Shown: positions 27,701-41,100 of the stretch, one piece after another
Numbering within the stretch: position 1 is the stretch's first letter
Layout: each line of letters opens with the position of its first letter
NCBI GenBank assembly: GCA_038502055.1
Contig: JAXRKN010000038.1
Span: 1,612,001 to 1,676,000, forward strand
DNA length: 64,000 bases
Direction of reading: 5' to 3'
Source: Tanytarsus gracilentus
Lineage: Eukaryota > Arthropoda > Insecta > Diptera > Chironomidae
Made by a program: the position numbers and the translations under genes
Notes under the pieces: generated by a model
What the model was told of the DNA's origin: nothing
Seen by the model: the letters and a program-made list of their open reading frames with translations, nothing else
The model's database searches: none

Positions 27701-28045
27701 GCGGAGAGACGAGAAAATATTTTCATTGCTTGCTTCTCCTCTCTTGTATATACACTTTTCACTTAATAATTGATTGAGGTAGGTCGCTTTCTGTATTACT
27801 TGTGCAAAAATACGAAAAAAAGTGTATGAAGAGCGAAAAAGAATGAACCCCGGTCGATATGCGCCCCAAAATTGAAAACATTTCTTCTCTTTGCGCTTTT
27901 CAAATTGAAAATAGTCTCGATTTTTCCCTTCTGCACTTTTTCTCTCTCACTTTTGGTATTTTTATATTTTTTTAACGATATTTTGCTCGATGAAAAAAAA
28001 GAAAGTAGAACACGACCGGGACAATGTCAAAGAGTTTAAACTTAC
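18721..28045. other. gene-free intronic DNA
   Basis: AT-rich intron with no recognisable exon or mobile element. 23140-23360 is locally less AT-rich with overlapping open frames of 61 and 66 codons, but shows no family motif or splice sites. Confidence 0.6.
20853..20872 (+). repeat. TGA trinucleotide repeat
   Basis: Six perfect TGA units plus TG. On the minus strand this produces a His-rich stretch inside the open frame 20822-21091, which I regard as chance. Confidence 0.9.
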
Positions 28046-28170
28046 CCTGCATTTTCGGATGCAACAATTGACATGTGGTGAGGTTCATTGGTGAGCTGCA
28101 GGGGCGAACGGCCCGCAAGAGGCACTATCGGAGCAATATTCTGCTCCGTGTTTGAAGTTAAGCCAGCCAC
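28046..28170 (-). CDS. tai: taiman, 5' coding exon with internal Met
   Basis: This 125-base exon has an acceptor TTTCATTTCATTTCAG (AG at 28171-28172), a good branch-point match CTAAT with its A at about 28201, and a donor GG|GTAAGTTT at 28045. In the frame that continues into the 1141-1345 exon it reads VAGLTSNTEQNIAPIVPLAG, then RSPLQLTNEPHH, then MSIVASENAG. The Met codon at 28072-28074 is a plausible start: the stretch from MSI onward looks like the start of the fly protein as I remember it, but I could not check this. The frame is also open upstream of that Met to the acceptor, so either this exon is entered from an upstream coding exon (candidate at 61970-62008) or the first 32 codons are 5' UTR. 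Local GC is clearly above the flanking intron, as expected for coding sequence. The exon itself is secure; the exact start codon is not. Confidence 0.88.
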
Positions 28171-31100
28171 CTGAAATGAAATGAAAAAGAAAAACATAAA
28201 TTAGTTAAAATTGTTATTTAACGGAAGCTGCGTCTGACCATCACGTGAGTTGTGGCAACTTAAATAAGTTTTTTTTGATGTTACATCATCTGCAGCCAAC
28301 ACGCATTTCAACGTAATTATGCTGGCTACAAGGTATGATTTTTTATGTACACACAAGCTTAATTGACGTACTATTGCTTTTTTCTCTATCATCGTCAGAT
28401 AAAATAAAAACTCACACATTCCATAATCTAAATTCTTCATTCAAGCATTTCCAGCTCACATGGAAAAATTCACACATGCTCGAGTTATTTCTTTATGTTA
28501 ATTGGTAAAGTAACGCGAGTTTCATTCTCGAGCTAGAGATGCGCGTACACTTGGAAACTCTTAATGCAAAAGTAAATTGCAATTAATTAAACGGTAAATG
28601 TGAGTTCTTGCAACGGTAAGCCAGATGTGCAGAGCGAGAGATCTAATGATGTCATTAATTTTCTAAAATATTACTTTGAACCAATTACACACTGCACTAG
28701 AGAAGGATAAATTGATGATGAACTAATTGAGCAACGTGACTAAGTTAGATTAATTTTGTATTCTTAAGAAGAGTTTTGTGAAATATTAATGGAATGGTCT
28801 GGCTTTTATCAAGAAAACTTTGCCTCCATTTCTAAATGAGTAAAAGGCGATTTAACATTAATTTTCTCTTCATGCCGTGAAAAATCCTTGAAAAAAGGGC
28901 TTGATAAAAAATTTCCTTTTAAGACATTGAATTTTCATTAATGATTAAATAGCTAAAGTTTCCATGTGGAGGTTTTGGTAACAAGCTGATGCGATGCGTC
29001 ACGCCACGCTATCATAGGCCCTTTAATGTATGTAAGCTCGGAAATTACGTAAACACTTTTTATATGAAGAAGATTAGAGTGGTTGTGGAGTTTAAAAGTT
29101 GTTTTTAATATCATCACAAGATTTTGAAAATTTTACGAAATAAAAGTTTATTCAAAATATGTTTTATTTTTCAATCTGATTTAAAATAAAATTCCATTTT
29201 AAAATTAATTATTTTCAATCGTCAAACTAGTTTTGTTTTATCTGTCAATGATAAATTAAAAACAGCTCGAGGCATTACACAACAACAGCTTCCATCTCCT
29301 AGTAACTTATTTAGTATATTAATTATGGTCTACACATGTTTTAAAAAATATTTTCCATTTCTAAAAAATTGTCTTAAATTGTGAGTAATTTTTTTGCGTG
29401 CAGGCAAGGCAGGAAATAACAATGTTAGAAAAAAATGTGATTTAAATTTTTTTTCATATGATTAGGGTAAAATTAAATGAGAGTTGCGCATATGTTTCGG
29501 AGATCGAAATCAAGAGTAACCTTGAGACAATTGTAGCTGAAAAATTCTTAAATCTCCCAATCGAAACGTTTGGCATCAATCATCTGTTCTAAAGTAGAAT
29601 TCTCTTATGGCTTACGAAAGAAAAATTCCTAATGAAGCCGCCGAGAGAAAACGAACAAGCGAAGCACGCAGGCGAGCGATGGAGCAAAAAGGGTAAATAA
29701 AAGAATTGAAAATCCGAAATTGGAATTATTTACGAAACATCATCATCGTCATGTTGAGGGGTGATGTAAACCAACTCAATGCTCTCATTATTCTCAATTT
29801 TTTGCTGATTTTTAATTCTTCAAACTGCCAACACTGAAGAATATAAAAAAGTGTGTTAAAATCTTAACGCACAGCATCTATCTAAAATAATAGTGCGAGC
29901 TGAATTACAGTTAAAACACTTCCTCTTGCGGCATTTAGAAACGGCATTTAGAACGACTCAATTTCTTTTTGCGACTTACTTGCAGACATAGCGAACTGTC
30001 AAGAGAGACATCATAGCGATTTTTTTGCGCGTTCACAAGAACGAGAACAGGCGTGATTCTTTTGAAGTGTGAGACAAGAGATGGCAAAAATTAAAAAACT
30101 TCCAAACATTGAAACTCAGCGATTTAAATCTTAGAACGGTTTGACTTAGCAGCGACTTAACAAAATAAAATCAACTCGTTACATAATCGACGACGCTGTG
30201 ATTCATAGCACCAAATAACACTCGATTTTTGCACGAGATTAAATCAAGCATCAAAGGTGTGTCGATGCCGAGCACACACAAAAAGCACACACAGCGCAAA
30301 AAGATATATTTTTTTCAACTCTCTATACAGCTCGAGAAGATAATTAATGAGCTTGAGGGTAACCAAAAAACCTCTTTGAAATTACTTATACATGTAGGCA
30401 CCCTCTCCTCAACCTAATGCGCGTTTCGTGATTTCTGCAATTTATATATAATTAAATTACGTACGTAAAAATTTTGACAAAAAAAAACTGGAAGTTTTGT
30501 GACAATTACGGAATCATGACTGTGTATTTGTGATAAGATAATGAAATTTTTCTAAATATGGAGCTGTGCGTGTCGGTTTTTAAAAAATGAGCAAATAAAT
30601 CATAAATGTGTTAACCCACTTTATGAGTCTAATCGGAGAAATAGAATGCTAGAAAGGAAATTTATTGAACAATGATGCACATTGCTGGGACGTCTGACAA
30701 GTCGCAACCTGATTGATGATAAGTGAGACTTATTTCTACTTCAAAGAGGGGAAAACATGGCAACATAGCACACGCCTTGTTCTAAGCTCGGTACAAAGAG
30801 CGAAAAAGAAAATAAAGAAGAGAAAAAAGGTCGACAATGGCCTAAGAGAGTTCCAGTGCTGCGGTGTTTGTCTCATAGAAATTGAAAGTGATCGAGATGC
30901 ATTTGGAGTAATCAAAATTAATTTAAATATTAAATGAAAATTTTAAATTTAATAAATAAATATTTTGAGTTGTCAGCCCTTGTAAATTGTAATCATGACA
31001 TTTATTTGTTTTGATTTAAAGCTAAACATTTTTCCTAGAAATTTAATCAAGAAAATTAGCAAATTCTATTCACAGTCGAAAATGTTTTTCTTAGGAATTT

Positions 31101-32507
31101 GCATGCAGTAAAAATGAGAATCTTCAGCAGTAAAAACTAATTCATTTTTCATCACTATATAGTGCATTCTGGTGTGTTGTCGATTATGAGCATAAAATTG
31201 AGAGAGAGGCCATAGAAAATCTTGATAAATGAACACACGTGTGTATGAAGTCCAATGTTGTGTGTTGGAGTCTATTGCAGTTGTGCACTATCACACTGAC
31301 GTTCATTTTTCTCTCTCCCGGCACGATGAGAAACAGATGCAATTTTTCAATATTATGCTTCCCATTTTTTTCTCGTTCAATTTCCTCTCTGATTCCTTTT
31401 TTTTTAGACCCGCTGCTCTACACACAACTTATATCCACATATCATAGACATTGCCATGAAATGAAGAACAAAAATTGGTTCTCGAAAAAAATAGAGATCT
31501 AAAATGAGCGTATTGAAACCGGTTTTTTCTACGTATTCTCTCACCGTCCCGATGGATGATGATTATGTACACATTCAATGTTCTTTCGTGTTACACATTT
31601 TCGTAATCAATGGCGAAAAGAAGAAGAAGAATTTGTGAAATATATTCCGAGTAAAAAACATTCGAGAAAGACTTTTTTTCAATCCTCGAAATTCAAATTT
31701 TTCAATAATATTTAAAGTCGAGAAGAAATGTGCTGCCAAATAGAGACTGTAGGTGGGTGAGATGCCGTTGTATCATTGTTTCAATTCCTTTTTTTCTCAA
31801 TTTACATGTCTGAAATATTTTTATGACACGTTCGACTTTAAATTTGAGATCAGATTGAAAAATATTCGAATGGAAGAATTTTTTTTTGAGTGAGTCACAT
31901 GCGAAGACCTTGTTCTAGTAACGATAAAAGTTTTTTTGCCGATAACAAAGCATGAGTGGGTGTGTGAGGCGTTCTAGAAATGTAAATTCTCAATGAGACA
32001 CTGCATTCAAGCCCAAATTAAGTGAGCACTTAACGCTAATTAGAAAATTTTAATTACATCCAGTTAAAATCTTTTAAAAAATATTGCATAAGATGATGAA
32101 ATAAATAATTCCAAGTAAAAAATACATTTTATCAGCTCACATTCATGCATGCATATGACAAGAAGTTAAAAACCCATAAACCTCTCAAATCGCCGCCTAA
32201 CGTGCTTTTTAATATAAAACAAAAATGAATAAAACTGGAAAGCAGCACGAATTACTCTTTTTGTTGCCTTTTGAAGCCTGCAAAATACAAAATATCACTT
32301 TCGTCCGTCGTGACTTAGAGAGTGACTGATGCAGTTCTATGGAAACTCAACTCATATATGAATATTGCGCCGCACACGATTCTTATTCTACCTCACCAGT
32401 GGCGGTTGCGGGTGATGAATTGCAATGCATTTAGATTGAGTCTCATTACTGTCTTCGAGTGAGCGCAAACATTTTTCATCAAATCACCCTCTCGTCTTAA
32501 TCTCAGT

Positions 32508-32532
32508 TAATTATTTTATTTTATTTTATTTT
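32508..32532 (+). repeat. (TTTTA)n short tandem repeat
   Basis: About five TTTTA/TATTT units in a row. Confidence 0.85.
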
Positions 32533-35500
32533 CCGCTTTCCAGTTCAGTTTGAGTTATGATTGTTTATAATGCCCGCGAGGGAATGAAAATAACTTCTCA
32601 TTAGTTTAAATTGAGAAGATGAAATGTGAGTGCATTTTTGCTAAGTTTACAGTAGAAACTCGATAATGTTGATGAGATTAAGTCTACAGATCAAAGTAGT
32701 TGACATTATGTGATGGAATTCAGACGCTCAAGTTGCACGGAAAAAATTTTCTTCAAATTTTTGAACTTTTACTGTAAAAATTTCGATTGCAAAAAATCAT
32801 TCACACATCACTTAAAAAATAAATTGAAATTTTTCTTTTTATTGAAGCAGAAAAAGAGAAATATTGAAATTACAAAGTTGTAAAATGTTGTAAATATTAT
32901 GATCGCGTAAAAATTCAAATTTATATCGAAAAAATTTCAAACAAACTATCAAAAAAAAAGTTATTGCGAAACAACGACACTGAAACGAATGTGAGAAACT
33001 TTTTTTGCTATTGTCACACACAAATGTAGTGAAAAAAATGTTGCGTCACATCGCTTTTGGTTGTATAGTCAGTTTTGCCTGCCTAAGCCATATACACTCT
33101 CTGCTAGCCTCATAGACGAACGTAAGCGAAATTTTTTCGTCGGACGTGTTTTGACAATAGGCGCAGAAATGATAATTAATTTTTTTAAACGCTCCACAGC
33201 AATGGACTGTTCAGTAGTCGAGACTTCTGCACGCCATAAACGTTGTAAATTTGATGGAAAAGCGAGGAGACCGAAAAGCTCCATAGCAACAATACACAAC
33301 ACTTATGTTATTATTATTTTGTACACTTATATCGCGAGAAGAGAGGTAAAATTACATAAAAACACTCATCGACGAGTGATTTTTTCCTCATCTCTACATA
33401 ATGCACTCTCACTTGAATCATAAAAAGTCGCCAAAACATTTTTCAAGTTCAAAAAAATCAAATTAATTTTTTTATGCAGCTTTATAGAATTTAAAGTCGA
33501 GAGAATCATATGAAAATGTTTTCGTTTTCTGATAAAAATAAAAAACAAAAGTCAGACATTTTGAATTTCTTAGTTGTGTGTTTTTTTTACATATATTTTT
33601 ATTTTTTCCTTCTCTCTCCTCGCTTATTCTCTGCTCATTGCTGGCTTCGCTGTTTTTCATTTTTTTCTGCTTCTTTTAGCAAATTTTTTCGGTCATTTGA
33701 TTTTTTTACTTGAATCCATGAAAAAAAAATATTTCTCGAATTCAATTTGATTGGTTTTCAATCATCGTCATGAAATGAGTGGATGATGATGTGATTTGGG
33801 ATCTCGGAGGAAGTGATGCGAGCGCGAGGAGGACACACTAAAATTTTTTGTGGGAGAAGAGCAGAAAATTGAAAAAAGTTTCTCATGTGATTTTGTGCTA
33901 AAATGTCACCAGACAAGCCTTAATTGAATGAAAAAAAAATGCTTATTTTGATAAAGACCGCAAAAAATTGCTGTGCTGTCACTGAATGGAAGCGAGATCA
34001 CCAGAATAAATATATAAATTGTATGTCTATCGCCAGTATCGTGATATCATTTTACGAAAGACGTCGACATACGACCACAACAAAGAAGTGTACAAAAGTG
34101 TTTTTATCAGAAGTGATATGTTTATGAAATCTCACCTCCGCTTATCGCTCTCCCGCTATTATTCTCGCAAATAAAAAGATTATGACGTTTTGGTGTGAAG
34201 CAACGACTCGACTTTGCAAAAAAAGGATTGGATTAGGGTGGATAATTTTTAAGAAGTCAGATTAATTTGAGTGAGGCATTTTTGGAGGGATTTATGTTTA
34301 TGACAATTCAGCTCCATTCATTTCGAAAAACATCAAAAAAATGTTTGAGAGTAAATTTATTACAGCGATGAGAAGGAAATTCCAAGTACGTAAGAAGAAC
34401 GTCCTGAAGAGTCGACAACCTAAAGTAAATTTAATGCCACTTAGTTTTCGCTCTCTCGCGCGAGTTCTCTTCAACAGCAACCAAAAAAAAAGTGAACAAA
34501 ACCGGGCGAAAATAAAAAGAAAAATGCCATCTTAAGAGGCAACGCACGTAACGTTAGACTTTATTTCTGCTGTGTGTGGTGTCGTCATGATACTAACCAG
34601 ATCCAATGTAATATAATTCCGAATTTTTTGGCTGAGGCACTCGATACACTAATCCCTTTTTTTCTTAATTAATCGCGAAAAATTTATACTTTCGCTGATT
34701 TCTCTTCAGTTAAGTTAAGCACACGCATAATAGCGATGATCGTTAAATAATTTTCAAATACACACTTTTCTGCCACTTTCCTTTTAAACTTTATTTCATC
34801 ACTATATTTTTAGATACACACATCTACAACTATTATTTTGTGCAAAAATATTTTTTCTTCTGTTGTGTGTGCAGTACACGAAAAAAAAATTGAAAAAAAA
34901 TCTCGCGTTTGGATAATTTTCTATTTTTCTCCTCTTTCACTTCTTCTTGCGCTGCTGTGCAAATTCACAATCGATTTTTTTTCTCTTTCGCTCACTTGCA
35001 ATTTAATTGCAGCACTTTCTTTTAAAAGAATAAGAAAAATCGATTTAATTTTCACTGAAATTTTTCACTCTTTCTCTTTCTCTACATGCAACGATGCAAC
35101 GATTATAAAAATAGATGAGAGCTTTTTAATCATCCTCGAATTGATGTTGGGGTGGTGAAAAATATAACAAAATTTTTTTTTCAGTGTTGATCGATTTTTT
35201 ACATGCTGAGTTTTTTGGCCAAAATTGATTTTTTTCTCTTCTCTTTCACAAAAATTTTTGGCAACACAGTTTAGTGGGCTGTATGTTTGTCAAATAGTTT
35301 ATTTATCAAAAAATATTTCTAGTCACTCTCATTGAATGGAGGAATGTTGTGCAATTATTTCACTTTTTTTCTTCCTCCGACTCTTTAAAGTTGTGTATGT
35401 ATCGGAATTTATTCGCTTTGTGTAATGATGAATTTTATATATAAATCCAGAATAAAAAATTCTCCACGAGACGGTTAAGAAAATCTTTTAAAAATCGAAG

Positions 35501-38118
35501 CAAAATTCTCTTCTCACTATAACACAGAACTTTTTTCCGTTCCTTCTTTCCACTTTACTGAAAAAGTAAATTTTTTTATGCTCTTGAATTATTTTCAATA
35601 AAAAAATTTAAATTGTATTTTTTTTTCTCTCTATAAGCTTTTTAAACAAAATCACTTTCAATCACCTTTCTAGAGTTAGTTAGTTTTTTTTAATTATTCG
35701 CGATTAGCGCGTTGAAAAAATTCAAAAGCGGTCTTAACGAATTGAAAACTCAAATACGAATGAAGAGAGACTGAAATATTACGGTAGAGTCGAGCTAATG
35801 TGAGAGCTTTTTGCAATTGTATTATGCTGTGTGGTGCCACAGTTGCGCAGCATTCTCTCAATTTTCATGTAAACCTCTAAAAGTCGATCATAGTATGAGT
35901 AAATGACGCGACACTCACTGCTACATTAATTTCGACATTTCTCACTAAACAAGTGCTTTTACGTTAAATTAGTTCTTGAAAATATGTCAAAGAATTTTGT
36001 TGTCGCTTAATTTCTCGAAATTGACTTTAAATTTCAACTTTTGGTCAAAGTAAAATTCCCAAATTGCGAGTTTATGAAACACAACGCAAAATAACACACG
36101 CCACAAAAAGTGATCCAAAGAGTATATACATCCAACTACCACCAACGCAAGAGTTCTCATCGAACCGGGTTGGCTCCACCACTAATGTACACTCGTATAT
36201 ATATTTCATGGCAGCATCTCAACACTTTTCATACATCTCGAAGATAATTTTTTTCGCAAATATTCTCTCAGCGGTCTCGCTCGCTCTCTCACTTCCAAAT
36301 GTCGAATAATATCAGATGTTTGTGTAATAATTTCTCTCGCACTCTGCTGAATTTATTTATTTTCATTTCGACTCTTTATATGCCGTCTCGTAGGCCTTTT
36401 TTCCTCTTCTTATTTACTTTTCTCGCATAGACAACAAATTTTTTTTCGTTCTCTCTTTTTGCCTCTAATCCTCCAATTTCATTTCTGATGTTTTCATCAT
36501 AGCCAAAATGTATAAAAACTTTTATCGTACGCATGGCGATGCTATTTTCTAAAGTCACACTGCTTGTTTTTTTGTCGTCGTGGTGCAAAAATTGATGATG
36601 TTACTTTATTGTGAGCTATCAAAAAACCAAACATTTTGTTGGTTCACGATCCGCGAAAAAAAATGAATTGTAAGTAATTATTACGTAAGACCTCTCTGCA
36701 TACAATAAAATAATTTTTATATAGTGAATTTTAAAAATTGCTGTGTAATATATCAGAAATGATGTATTTTTGTAGAAAGTAGCCGCGATTTTTAAATTTT
36801 CACAAACTTCAGCAATTTTTTCGCCATTAAAGAGTCAATCAAAAAAAGCGTAAAAGATTTGAATTTTTTGTTATGTAAATTTTTAGATGATTAAGAAATC
36901 AATCTGTTGTGCGTAGAAAGGAAGATAAGAGACGAAAGATTTTTGAAATGTCATCATGTAAATTTCACCAATAATGACGATCATAATATTTAAAAAATAA
37001 ACATAAAAAATTGTGAAATGTTTAAACTCCTACAAAAATTTTAAATAATTAATTTAAAAGAAACTTATAAGTTGTTGTAAAAATAAAAAATTAAAGCATT
37101 GCAACTGTTTTTACAAAAAAAATATTTAAAACCTGAAAACCCATTTCGGAAAAATAATTATTTGAAAATCTCAACTCCCACGAGAGTCGCCGAAAGGAGG
37201 TCAAATTGGAAAATTCATTTTTGCTGAATTGTGTTTAAGAGTAAAATTGAATAATAATGCAGAAAAGACCATAATAAGAGGAAAGGACAATAACCACGGC
37301 AGCGGAGTGACTGTGTAGCAACAAAAGCTATTTGATACTTTAAAATCTTGCCCTCGCAGATTTGCAGCATTGCCACTTTTCATTTCGACCGAGAATTTAA
37401 AACAAAAAATCTTCTTGATTTTTTTCCCCCTCGCGCGAGATCAGCATCCTCTGAAGAGAGAAGCTGCTGCTATTGTTTTGGCCTGCTTTTCTTCTTGATG
37501 TTCGCTTGAAATTCGTTCACTGCTTCCATTCCTCCGCGAAAAAAAAAGAATTGTTTGTCTTAAGAGAGATTTCGCATACACAGCGAGATGTAGAAGACGA
37601 TTGTGTTCAAATTAGTCACGATCTTACACACAAACCCACTTATACAGACACACACTGGTTTTTTTTTCTTGCTGCCGTTGATGATGATACGGAATTAGAA
37701 GGAACTCTAGCGATTCTTTACAAATATATATTTTTTTTCGCAAAGGAAGCAGAATAGCGAAAAGAAAGGAAAATTAAAATTGCAAAACTAACACCACTGC
37801 ATCGTTGATTGGTTCTTCTTTAAATTTTATTTTGATTTATTTCCTCGCATCACATCCACTCGCTACATGTTGGGGTCTTTCACAAAAGGTGCAGCGAACG
37901 ACGATTTAACTTTTTTCATCGAGATTAAAAATTCATTTATGGAAATTTTGTGTGCAGAGTGAAAATTGATTTGAGGAAAAATCTTATGCAATTTTAGGTT
38001 TTACGACTACGATCATAAAAAGCAGATGATGATTTTTTCATTTTAAAGCTCTTTGGGAAGGGAAAGTGAATTTGAATTTGAATAAAATTTACATTGACAA
38101 CATTTCACGTTGGTGGGA

Positions 38119-38137
38119 TGTGTGTGTGTGTGTGTGT
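38119..38137 (+). repeat. (TG)9 microsatellite
   Basis: A perfect TG run of 19 bases in intronic DNA. Confidence 0.95.
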
Positions 38138-41100
38138 ATGCAATCATAAGTACGTGAGAACGAGAAATGTCTGATGATTGTAATTTGAGAATAGGTAAAT
38201 AGATTTTTATTATGTGCAGAATTTATGATTTTGTTAATCAAAAAAAATATTTTCCACACGTGTTTGACCCTAAAAAAATATTTACCAGATTTTTGTCAGT
38301 TAAAGTAAAAGTTTTGTGCTTTATTAAGTTTTAGACAAGCCTGTCTACTTTAGACGTTTGAAGCATGCTCTCTTTCTCTTTTAAAATATTTTTCATCCTA
38401 ACTGTTTTGTCTTCATTAAAATCTATTACAAAAACTCGTTTCACTTCCAAATATCATAAGCAACTTTGTAAATATCAATTTATAGAAAAGTACTGTAAAA
38501 AAATCTGCGCGTATAAAACGGCAGGCACGTCTGCAAACATTTTTTTTGTTGTCATGCATGGAGAGTTCTAGCGTGTTCAAGAGAAACAACAGTAAGATAT
38601 GCAATTTGCATGTATCGAGCTGTTTTTCTTTTAGATTAAAATGGCGTTAAAAATTTCTTGTTGCCAAATGCCGAAGCGCGTGCAAGTTATTTCTCTTGAC
38701 TCATTCTCCAATTTTTAATGTCACAAAAATGCACAAAAACTTCCCAACAGACAAAGAAGCATAATAAATTTCAGCGAGAAATATACAATATCGAAATTTA
38801 TATGACTGCTCATGTCTAATAAATTTAACAAATTCGTTTTTTATTGCACTCTCTCTCTTACTTACTTACACTCGAATGGAACATCTTTCATATATAGATG
38901 CGATTCTAAATTCTTCTTCTTCTTTCACCCTATCCATGTTCTTTTCTGACTTTATTTCTTCTCTCTCACTCCACTCGACGTCGTCATAAAGAATCTCCTT
39001 TTTGTGCATCATGCAGAGGAGAACGGGAGAGAGAGAAGTTGCATCATCGAATGAGATATTCTTGATAATTATTGCATGCGTGGTTGTTAGTTATGCACAA
39101 AAACAATTAATTCCGCTACTTCTTCGTAAAGAACATGAGAAAGCGAGTTCAGTTATGAATGCGAGATAAATTAATTAATTACTTTGAGAAGCGACATAAA
39201 TTCTCGCTAATAATTCTGTTATGGTGTGTAAAATGTCTCGATGCAATGACTTTGTGGTAAATTTACTTAGAAAGTTTTTCACAATCTAAATTTTCTTTCA
39301 ATTTATTTTGAAATCAATCTTTCAAACAAATTATCACAAGGATATCTAACGAAAATGGATATCATTTCCATCCCTCACCAAAAATTTCTCAACCGATCCA
39401 TTAAGATAGTTTAAGCATAAAAATAGACACTAACTATATGAGGGAGAAATAAATGTTGCAACCCTTTTGTGAGAAATGACAGCTTATTGACACTGTTTCC
39501 ATTCTATGTGAAAAGGATCAATGAAAAGAAAAATGCATCAATATATTTCAATTTCAAATTGAAAACAAATCACTTCCTCATTCAACAATTTTGTAATCTC
39601 GTCCAATGTCGGAGGAACTGGCTGAAAAGCGAAGTGGACGAGAATGTAGGCAATACAATAAGGACTTTATTGCATTTGTAGGTTGAAATGATTAATGACT
39701 GTATGTGTGGTGTGTATAGCAGTAGCTTTTTGACAATATACAGTCATTCCGTCATGTTTATATACCGTTAACACTTTATGATTAGATAATTTGTTATTTT
39801 ATAGATGGACATGATTAATCTTCATTAGAAATGGAGAGGCCGAAAGTGGGTTAAGGAAAAAAGAGATTAATCTTCAAATTAAATTCTTATAATTTCCTCA
39901 AATTAAGGTCAGTGAATTAAAGTCCAATTTTTTTGAGTTCTTCAGTCAGTAAGAACTTTATTTCATTTAAAAAAATACTTTTAAAGGAAATTAAAAAAGA
40001 GTGATTTTTAAAAAAAGTTGTCAATATAATAAAAGTTTCTAAATTCGTGCGAAAAAAATTGGGCTAAATAAATTTTCATTTCAGCATGATAAGCAACCCA
40101 CAGTGAGTGTGGATTAACTCGCCCCTAATTAGGACAAAAGTGTCATCTAATTATCTGGTACACTTGAGTGAAAATGACCGTAATACTTTATGTCACCATT
40201 TCAGTTAATCCCCACATCCACAGTTTCTTCTTATGAATATTTTATGGCAAAAAGCTTTTGCAAGTTTTCACAGTGTGATTCTAGATTTCATGGCGCTATA
40301 CATGCGTAACTTGCTGTTACCAAGACTGTTTATACATCGAGGTTGAGTGCGCACGGTGAGCGAGAAAAAAATGCTAAAATTGTTTCCCTTCTGAAATCTC
40401 TAAAGCAACAGCAGCCAAATCAATTTTCTTTTTAACTCGTTTCCGTTTCTTTTTGCACCAACATTCATTCGACAGCAATAATCATAATCTATTTCTGTTA
40501 ACAAATCGCATGCTATAAATTTTGAAGGAAAAAATTGAATTGAAATTGGACGTAAGAAGAAAATCCGTAAATCTTGTATGAAATCGTTAGACTCAACTCT
40601 CTCATATATGTGTCTCCAAATAAATCACATCGAAAAGTGCAACAATAACAAAAAAAATATTTATTGCACATTAATGGGGGAGCATGAGAAAGGAAAAAAG
40701 AATTTGTTACCTACGGTGTTGACAAGATTTTGCAATTTACTGTTCTCTGTCCAACATGGCGATAACTCTCACATGATTTCATACTTTGCTTACAAGGATA
40801 CTCAAGGATTCATCCTTGCTGTAACTTTTAGGTTCAGTTTGAGTTTAAAAAATAAAAAATTGTACAAAATTTTACTTTTCAATCTTTTTTCTATCGAGAA
40901 AAAAGAGGAAAATTATTGCATTAACACAAACATTCTTCACCCTAATTTTCATCCTTGCTTTCATTTACGTCGAACACTGCATGCGAGTGGATCCAATAAT
41001 TCAATTTGTGGCCTTTATTATTGTTTCTTAATAAACTTGCTCTCACCACAACAACACGCATAATTTGGAAACACTGAGAGAAAATTGAATTAATGAACTT

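Larger units (their letters stand above)
1346..28045 (-). other. tai: 26.7-kb tai intron
   Basis: A 26,700-base intron bounded by GTAAGTTT (28045) and TTTTATCTTAG (1346). It splits a glycine codon after its second base. It contains a ratchet-type splice signal at 13048/13049, a retroposon at 17641-18689 and several microsatellites. Open frames inside it, including those of 131 aa at 12395-12790 and 109 aa at 15288-15617 and 15844-16173, show no recognisable domains, splice structure or composition shift. Confidence 0.9.

Noticed and set aside
33061..33423. 120-codon plus-strand open frame
   Set aside because: No recognisable family or domain, and an equally open minus-strand frame covers the same bases.
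34120..34140. Minus-strand donor GAG|GTGAGATT
   Set aside because: It has no pyrimidine tract upstream (so it is not a ratchet) and no open exon attached; cryptic sites of this strength are expected in 60 kb of intron.
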